Assembly: GCF_001708305.1 (NCBI RefSeq)
Contig: NZ_CP016953.1
Location: 475,001 to 539,000 of the forward strand
Length of the DNA: 64,000 nucleotides
DNA from: Streptococcus himalayensis
GTDB lineage: Bacteria; Bacillota; Bacilli; Lactobacillales; Streptococcaceae
Direction of reading: 5' to 3'
The notes beneath the pieces were generated by a model. The model did not search any database. It saw only the letters and a list, made by a program, of their open reading frames with translations, and was not told the origin of the DNA. Every line of letters begins with the position of its first letter. Position 1 is the stretch's first letter. A program made the translations under genes and the position numbers. This document shows positions 60,089 to 64,000 of the stretch, in pieces.

Positions 60089-61909
60089 TTATTTTCCACC
60101 TTTAACAGGTTTTTTAGCAGCTTCTTTCAGAGCCTCTTTTATTGTTTGAGCATACAGTTTAGCTCCCTCTGCCATTGTATCTCCGTCCCCACCAAAGTGG
60201 ATATTGTCACTTCCTGCCCAGATTTGTGGATTTTCTTTAGAGGTTGTATACCAATCTGCAATTGTGATAAAATCATATTCTTCTGCTAGTGCTAATTCAA
60301 CCTGTCTATGTTTTTCGGCAATTGGATCTGCATAACTTCCTGAATTTCCATCATAAGGGGTCACAAAAATCAAGCTATAGCCTTTCGGCAACATTTCTAC
60401 CGTTTTTTTCAATTCTTCTTCGTAATTATTTACGACATTGACACCGGTTGTAATCACCACATTTTTAACCAAGTTTCCATTTTCTATGGAATTTTTTAAA
60501 ATGTCATTTGCTTGGGCAATATTACGACTTCCTTGTGAATCTAATTGGGCATCTGGAAAGGCTTCTTCTAAGGCTTTCGCAGCACGTAAGGAAACAGAGT
60601 CTCCGATTAGCATCATGCCATCTGCTATTTCAAATTTAGAGGCTTTCGCATTTTCAGCCAGGCGTCTGGTTGTCATCATTTTTTTGTCTGATTGATTTAA
60701 AGCATTGACCATCAAGTCTGTCTCAAAAGGACCTACTTTCGGTGCACGAGCGACTACAACCAATAAAACAACTGTCAATAAAACGGATAGAGATAGCAGG
60801 GGTTTGATCATTGCACTAAAATCAAATTCCATACCAAAGAGTTTTGGTTTTCTACCTGCAATCATCGGCTCTAAGATATAAAAGGACAAGGCCGCAAAGC
60901 TAAACGATAAGATTGTTGTCGAGAGAACTGTTAATCCATTATTCATTACTTGTGAGAAAATCACATAAAAGGGCCAATGGAACAGATAAACTCCATAGCT
61001 CGTATCAGCAATAAAACTGATGATTTTTGGCTCTTTTGCCTTTGGAGTCTTTTCGTGCAAAATCCGCGTCATCAAAATCATCGTAGTCCCTAGTATCGTA
61101 GACGCTAAGAAGCCGACTAAATAAGTCCAAAGATTATCAAATTTCAACACGAGGCTAAGCACGCATAAAACAACAAAGCTTCCGACTAACCCCCCGAGCA
61201 CTTTTTTCAAAGGCATCGAACGCGTTAAACGCTTCAAGATTCCTCCGACATTGTTAACGCCTGTTACAGTTGCCAAGGCACTTCCCATAAAGAAGGGGAA
61301 GACATGGGTAAAGGTTGAAAAGTAGATGGTTGAGTAATTGGGTGACAAAAAGGCACCTGCAAACATAGCTCCAAAGCTGAGGACAAAGAGCACAATAGAG
61401 GTCAGAAAAATCATCCCTCGGTATTGACCGACCGTTTTACTGCGTTTTCCTAAAAACCAAGCAAAAACTCCCCATAATACATAATAATGAACTTCCAGCG
61501 CCAAACTCCAAGTATGGACAAACAGATGGGGAATAAATTGAGCTTCGTAATTGCCCCCTGAGAGAATCTCATAGATATTGGTCACAAAGCCCAGAGCAGC
61601 CGCAATTTGCATGCCAATGCTCGCCACAAAGTCTTGTCTTACTAAAAATGTAAAGGGAATGGTCACCAAAACCATAAGTACGAGAGGCGGAACGATGCGA
61701 TAAAAACGACGCTTTAAAAATCCGAGCAAATCAATACGATTACTCCGAGCAAACTCATCAATCAACAGAGCTGTAATCAAGAACCCAGAGAAGGTAAAGA
61801 AAATATCAACCCCGATAAATCCACCTGGAAAGAGTTCTTTAAAATAATGGTAGAGTAAAACCAATAACAGTCCTGTTATCCTCACCAATGAAAACCACTT
61901 AATGCGCAT
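60089..61909 (-). CDS. OatA-like peptidoglycan O-acetyltransferase
   Basis: 606 residues. N-terminal acyltransferase-3 membrane domain (ten or eleven helices, about 1-395; FLKRRFYRIVPPLVLM, HTWSLALEVHYYVLWG) and an extracellular SGNH domain (about 420-600) with GDSVSLRAA (Ser), TTGVNVVNN (Asn) and DNIHFGGDG (Asp/His). This is the architecture of enzymes that acetylate muramic acid and give lysozyme resistance. Its start overlaps the MORN gene by 11 nt. Confidence 0.9.
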   Translation of the reverse strand: MRIKWFSLVRITGLLLVLLYHYFKELFPGGFIGVDIFFTFSGFLITALLIDEFARSNRIDLLGFLKRRFYRIVPPLVLMVLVTIPFTFLVRQDFVASIGMQIAAALGFVTNIYEILSGGNYEAQFIPHLFVHTWSLALEVHYYVLWGVFAWFLGKRSKTVGQYRGMIFLTSIVLFVLSFGAMFAGAFLSPNYSTIYFSTFTHVFPFFMGSALATVTGVNNVGGILKRLTRSMPLKKVLGGLVGSFVVLCVLSLVLKFDNLWTYLVGFLASTILGTTMILMTRILHEKTPKAKEPKIISFIADTSYGVYLFHWPFYVIFSQVMNNGLTVLSTTILSFSFAALSFYILEPMIAGRKPKLFGMEFDFSAMIKPLLSLSVLLTVVLLVVVARAPKVGPFETDLMVNALNQSDKKMMTTRRLAENAKASKFEIADGMMLIGDSVSLRAAKALEEAFPDAQLDSQGSRNIAQANDILKNSIENGNLVKNVVITTGVNVVNNYEEELKKTVEMLPKGYSLIFVTPYDGNSGSYADPIAEKHRQVELALAEEYDFITIADWYTTSKENPQIWAGSDNIHFGGDGDTMAEGAKLYAQTIKEALKEAAKKPVKGGK

Positions 61910-62312
61910 TTTGATAAATCCCCTGTTTAAATTTTCCTTTGTAGACTGCCTTTCCTTCTGTTGTCAACACTCCTTGCCCTTCTGGTTGACCATTCACAAA
62001 GTCTCCCTCGTACTTCCAACCAGCCTTGGCTGTAAAGGTCCCCTTGCCATTAAAGGAGCCATTTTTAAAACTCCCTTTATACACATCTCCATTTTTAAAG
62101 GTTAGGGTTCCTTGACCATTCATTTTTCCACGGACAATATTACCGTCATACTTGATCGTCTTATTATCCAAGGTCAGTACTCCTTGGCTCGGAATGCTTG
62201 ATGTAAATACAATCAAGGCAAAAATCACAATCATCATCACCGAAAAAATCTCAAAATTTTGGCGTGTGAGATAGATGCTATATTTTTCGTATAAGTCTTT
62301 CATTCTTTCCAT
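61899..62312 (-). CDS. membrane-anchored MORN-repeat protein
   Basis: About 137 residues: short cytoplasmic N-terminus, one membrane segment (about 20-42, FSVMMIVIFALIVFTSSI), then four MORN-type repeats (KYDGNIVRGKMNGQGTLTF, VYKGSFKNGSFNGKGTFT, KYEGDFVNGQPEGQGVLT, VYKGKFKQG). Two nearby ATGs (62312 and 62303) are possible starts. It overlaps both neighbours or nearly so, which implies coupling to the O-acetyltransferase. Confidence 0.85.
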   Translation of the reverse strand: MERMKDLYEKYSIYLTRQNFEIFSVMMIVIFALIVFTSSIPSQGVLTLDNKTIKYDGNIVRGKMNGQGTLTFKNGDVYKGSFKNGSFNGKGTFTAKAGWKYEGDFVNGQPEGQGVLTTEGKAVYKGKFKQGIYQNAH

Positions 62313-62316
62313 ACCA

Positions 62317-62742
62317 CTAGTTTTTTCGTAATTTCTCCAACCATTCTTGGCAGCCTTGTTGAACGATGTCATAGGTTTCTTGAAAATCACCCGTGTACCA
62401 AGGATCTGGGACGCTCTGAGAGGTAAAGGGAACAATCTTGTCCTGATACGCTTCTTTTGCCATCGCTTTTAAATCTTCGATATTGGAGCGATCCATGCCA
62501 ATAATATAATCAAACGTTGCAAAATCCTCTGCTGAAATCTGTTGCGACGTTTTGTGTCGATCATAGGCAATCCCGTAGTCTTGCAAGATTTTCTGAGTGC
62601 CTTGATGAATAGGATTGCCATGTTCCCAACTAGAGGTCGCGCGACTTTCAATCTGTAATTCATCTGTCAAACTCTTCATCACAAATTCTGCCATAGGGCT
62701 TCTGCAGATATTGCCCAAACATACAAAAACAATTTTTTCCAT
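62317..62742 (-). CDS. low-molecular-weight protein tyrosine phosphatase
   Basis: 141 residues. P-loop CLGNICRS (about 8-15, the Cys and Arg of CX5R) and the general acid loop VPDPWYTGDFQ (about 110-120). Removes phosphate from tyrosines, in streptococci mainly for capsule and virulence signalling. A TATAAT lies at 62760-62765. First of the PTP-MORN-OatA set. Confidence 0.93.
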   Translation of the reverse strand: MEKIVFVCLGNICRSPMAEFVMKSLTDELQIESRATSSWEHGNPIHQGTQKILQDYGIAYDRHKTSQQISAEDFATFDYIIGMDRSNIEDLKAMAKEAYQDKIVPFTSQSVPDPWYTGDFQETYDIVQQGCQEWLEKLRKN

Positions 62743-62851
62743 ATCGACTCCTCTATTCCATTATAGCGTAAAATAAGGAAAATATCTGTTCAAAACTTTC
62801 TGATTTCAAGAAGTTTTTCTATCTGTTGCACCAAAATCCTGTCATGGATAA

Positions 62852-62876
62852 AAAAAGCCCTCGAAAGGACTTTTTT
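62852..62876 (-). terminator. terminator of the sortase gene
   Basis: AAAAAAGTCCT-TTCG-AGGGCTTTTTTT on the reverse strand. The UUCG-type tetraloop is very stable. The sortase stop codon lies at the foot of this stem. Confidence 0.85.
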
Positions 62877-63720
62877 ATCTGGTCGGTACATAAGCCAACT
62901 GATCCCCGTGTGCAGCTAGGAAATCTGTCAACTCTCCGTCTGGAACACGACGAAGGTAGAGATTGGCACGAAGGGTAGAATCGTCTTCGCGACAGGTTGA
63001 CAGTACGAGGTAATGGTCTTTTGCGTTTACTTTGACATTTGGTTTTTTGATACCAGCAAGATCATAGACATTTTGCAATTGATTTTGGAAATCTTCATCG
63101 CTGTCAAAGGATGTTCGGTAAAAGGCTGTATTTTCTGGTACAATCACCATAGCCACAGCTTCATAATAAAACTTGCGTTCAGGTGTTTCAACGACTACAT
63201 AAGGATGTTCATTAAAGTAAGTTTGGTCACTGTAAAAGTTAACATCATTAAACATCCGACTATCTGGCACTAAACTACCACGTGCATGGCCAAATAGCCA
63301 TGTCAAGCGATCGCTGAAGTCTTTTTTATTGTCCGTATCCATAAAGACGGTCCCCATGAACGGCTCATATCCACCATCAAAGGTCTTGTCTAGGTAGGTT
63401 GCATTGTCTGTCCCTTGTACAACTGGCTCATCCAAGTTGGTCCCTGGTGCATAGACGTAGGCGATAGTCTCTGCGTTGGTTTGAACCAAGGGTTCAAATC
63501 GTTGATTGAGGTAATCTTTTTCTTCTTGAGACACCGTGTAAGGTTTTGCGGCAGCGTTCGTTGTTGTTTGGTTTGCTGTCGGAGTTGTCGTAGTCGTTTC
63601 TGGGCCACTTAAGAAGGTTTTCCAAACGAAAAATCCTAAAGCTGCTAGAAAGACAAGGATACTCAAAATTAGGGAAATGCTAAGCCCTTTTTTGGATTTT
63701 CGACGAGATGATCGACTCAT
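62875..63720 (-). CDS. sortase, class B-like
   Basis: 281 residues. N-terminal basic stretch and one membrane segment (about 14-34), a Thr-rich linker, then the sortase domain with catalytic His in WLFGHARG (about 140-147), Cys in LVLSTCRED (about 240-248) and Arg in LRANLYLRR (about 252-260). Length and the STC surroundings suggest class B rather than the housekeeping class A. Ribosome-binding site AGAGGAAGG. The upstream gene encodes a protein ending LPKTSAVK, a possible substrate. Confidence 0.85.
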   Translation of the reverse strand: MSRSSRRKSKKGLSISLILSILVFLAALGFFVWKTFLSGPETTTTTPTANQTTTNAAAKPYTVSQEEKDYLNQRFEPLVQTNAETIAYVYAPGTNLDEPVVQGTDNATYLDKTFDGGYEPFMGTVFMDTDNKKDFSDRLTWLFGHARGSLVPDSRMFNDVNFYSDQTYFNEHPYVVVETPERKFYYEAVAMVIVPENTAFYRTSFDSDEDFQNQLQNVYDLAGIKKPNVKVNAKDHYLVLSTCREDDSTLRANLYLRRVPDGELTDFLAAHGDQLAYVPTR

Positions 63721-63737
63721 AATTCATTCCTTCCTCT

Positions 63738-63772
63738 AAAAAAATATCACTAGAGCAAAGCTCTAGTGATAT
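63738..63772 (-). terminator. terminator between the LPKTS gene and the sortase gene
   Basis: A perfect 13-bp stem ATATCACTAGAGC / GCTCTAGTGATAT with a 3-nt loop (63744-63772) followed by TTTTTTT on the reverse strand. The sortase gene needs read-through or a promoter within 60 nt. Confidence 0.88.
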
Positions 63773-63792
63773 GCATTTAGCTCAAAACTAAA

Positions 63793-64000
63793 TTATTTTA
63801 CTGCAGAAGTTTTTGGAAGAGCTTTAGATGTAGTACCAGCTTTAGCTGTTACTTTAGCTGCTTCTTTTTTATCTGCTTTAGCATCGCTATGGTCGTCGAT
63901 GAAAATAGCTTGGTTTCCTTTATCATCTTCAACAATCATTTTATCATGCTTAGTGTCACCACCTGTTTGGTCAAGTGCTCCTGGCTCATCAATGATTGCA
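63793..64000 (-). CDS. protein ending LPKTSAVK (partial)
   Basis: Only the last 69 codons are in the window; the gene continues past the right edge. They read from AIIDEPGALDQTGGDTKHDK through a Lys/Ala-rich linker to LPKTSAVK and stop. An LPXT-type motif is followed by just four residues, with no hydrophobic segment and no frame downstream that could supply one. It could be a soluble sortase substrate or a protein that has lost its anchor. Directly upstream of the class B-like sortase. Confidence 0.6.
   Translation of the reverse strand, partial: AIIDEPGALDQTGGDTKHDKMIVEDDKGNQAIFIDDHSDAKADKKEAAKVTAKAGTTSKALPKTSAVK

Overview
The window is chromosomal DNA of a low-GC Gram-positive coccus, almost certainly a Streptococcus. 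The reasons are the comX competence sigma-factor gene beside an rRNA operon and tRNA-Glu, the streptococcal S10-spc-alpha ribosomal gene order, two LPKTG cell-wall proteins, an msmK-type ABC ATPase, and the block LMW phosphatase - MORN protein - O-acetyltransferase - adhE followed by thrC and a MATE exporter. I cannot name the species from the sequence. Nearly all genes lie on the minus strand.

Layout. Positions 1-2143 hold the 5' end of a 23S gene, tRNA-Ala(TGC), a full 16S gene, and the rrn promoter with its boxA/boxB leader. Next come comX, with a small 46-codon reading frame just downstream that looks co-transcribed, a decayed ISL3-type insertion-sequence end, and tRNA-Glu(TTC). A glutamate-cysteine-ligase-like gene follows. 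Positions 5556-20340 are the ribosomal superoperon from rpsJ (promoter at about 20480-20507) to rpoA-rplQ, including secY, adk and infA. Several spacers in it are unusually long and structured.

Positions 20600-37500 mix housekeeping genes (nucleoside-kinase-like, tgt, CoA-binding protein, polA, msmK) with surface or regulatory genes: a G5/proline-repeat LPXTG protein, a DUF6287-type lipoprotein, a MarR-DUF1304 pair with a 35-bp palindromic operator, and a second LPXTG protein divergent from an XRE regulator. Positions 38200-41330 are a small decayed island: IS5-type and IS630-type transposase remnants flank an interrupted secreted-protein gene and two membrane-anchored orphan genes.

thrC, a MATE exporter, an XRE regulator and a DUF4230 protein follow. 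An intact ISL3-family element (45356-46770) sits exactly in the terminator between DUF4230 and the next operon. Positions 46807-56947 form a sialic-acid utilisation operon read leftward: acetyl esterase, nanE, ABC ATPase, binding protein, two permeases, YhcH, YesL-like protein, nanA lyase, ROK kinase. It has a cre-like CcpA site at its promoter but no sialidase and no recognisable dedicated regulator in the window. adhE carries Rex-like and cre-like sites. The right end has oatA-like, MORN and LMW-PTP genes, a class-B-like sortase, and the end of a protein terminating in LPKTSAVK.

The observations I would follow first are: the small gene after comX and the odd inverted repeat in the comX promoter; the tail-less LPKTS protein beside the sortase; the two msmK copies that share a nearly identical core; the ISL3 element whose target duplication rebuilds the terminator it hit; the possibly leaderless polA; and the nested mobile repeats.
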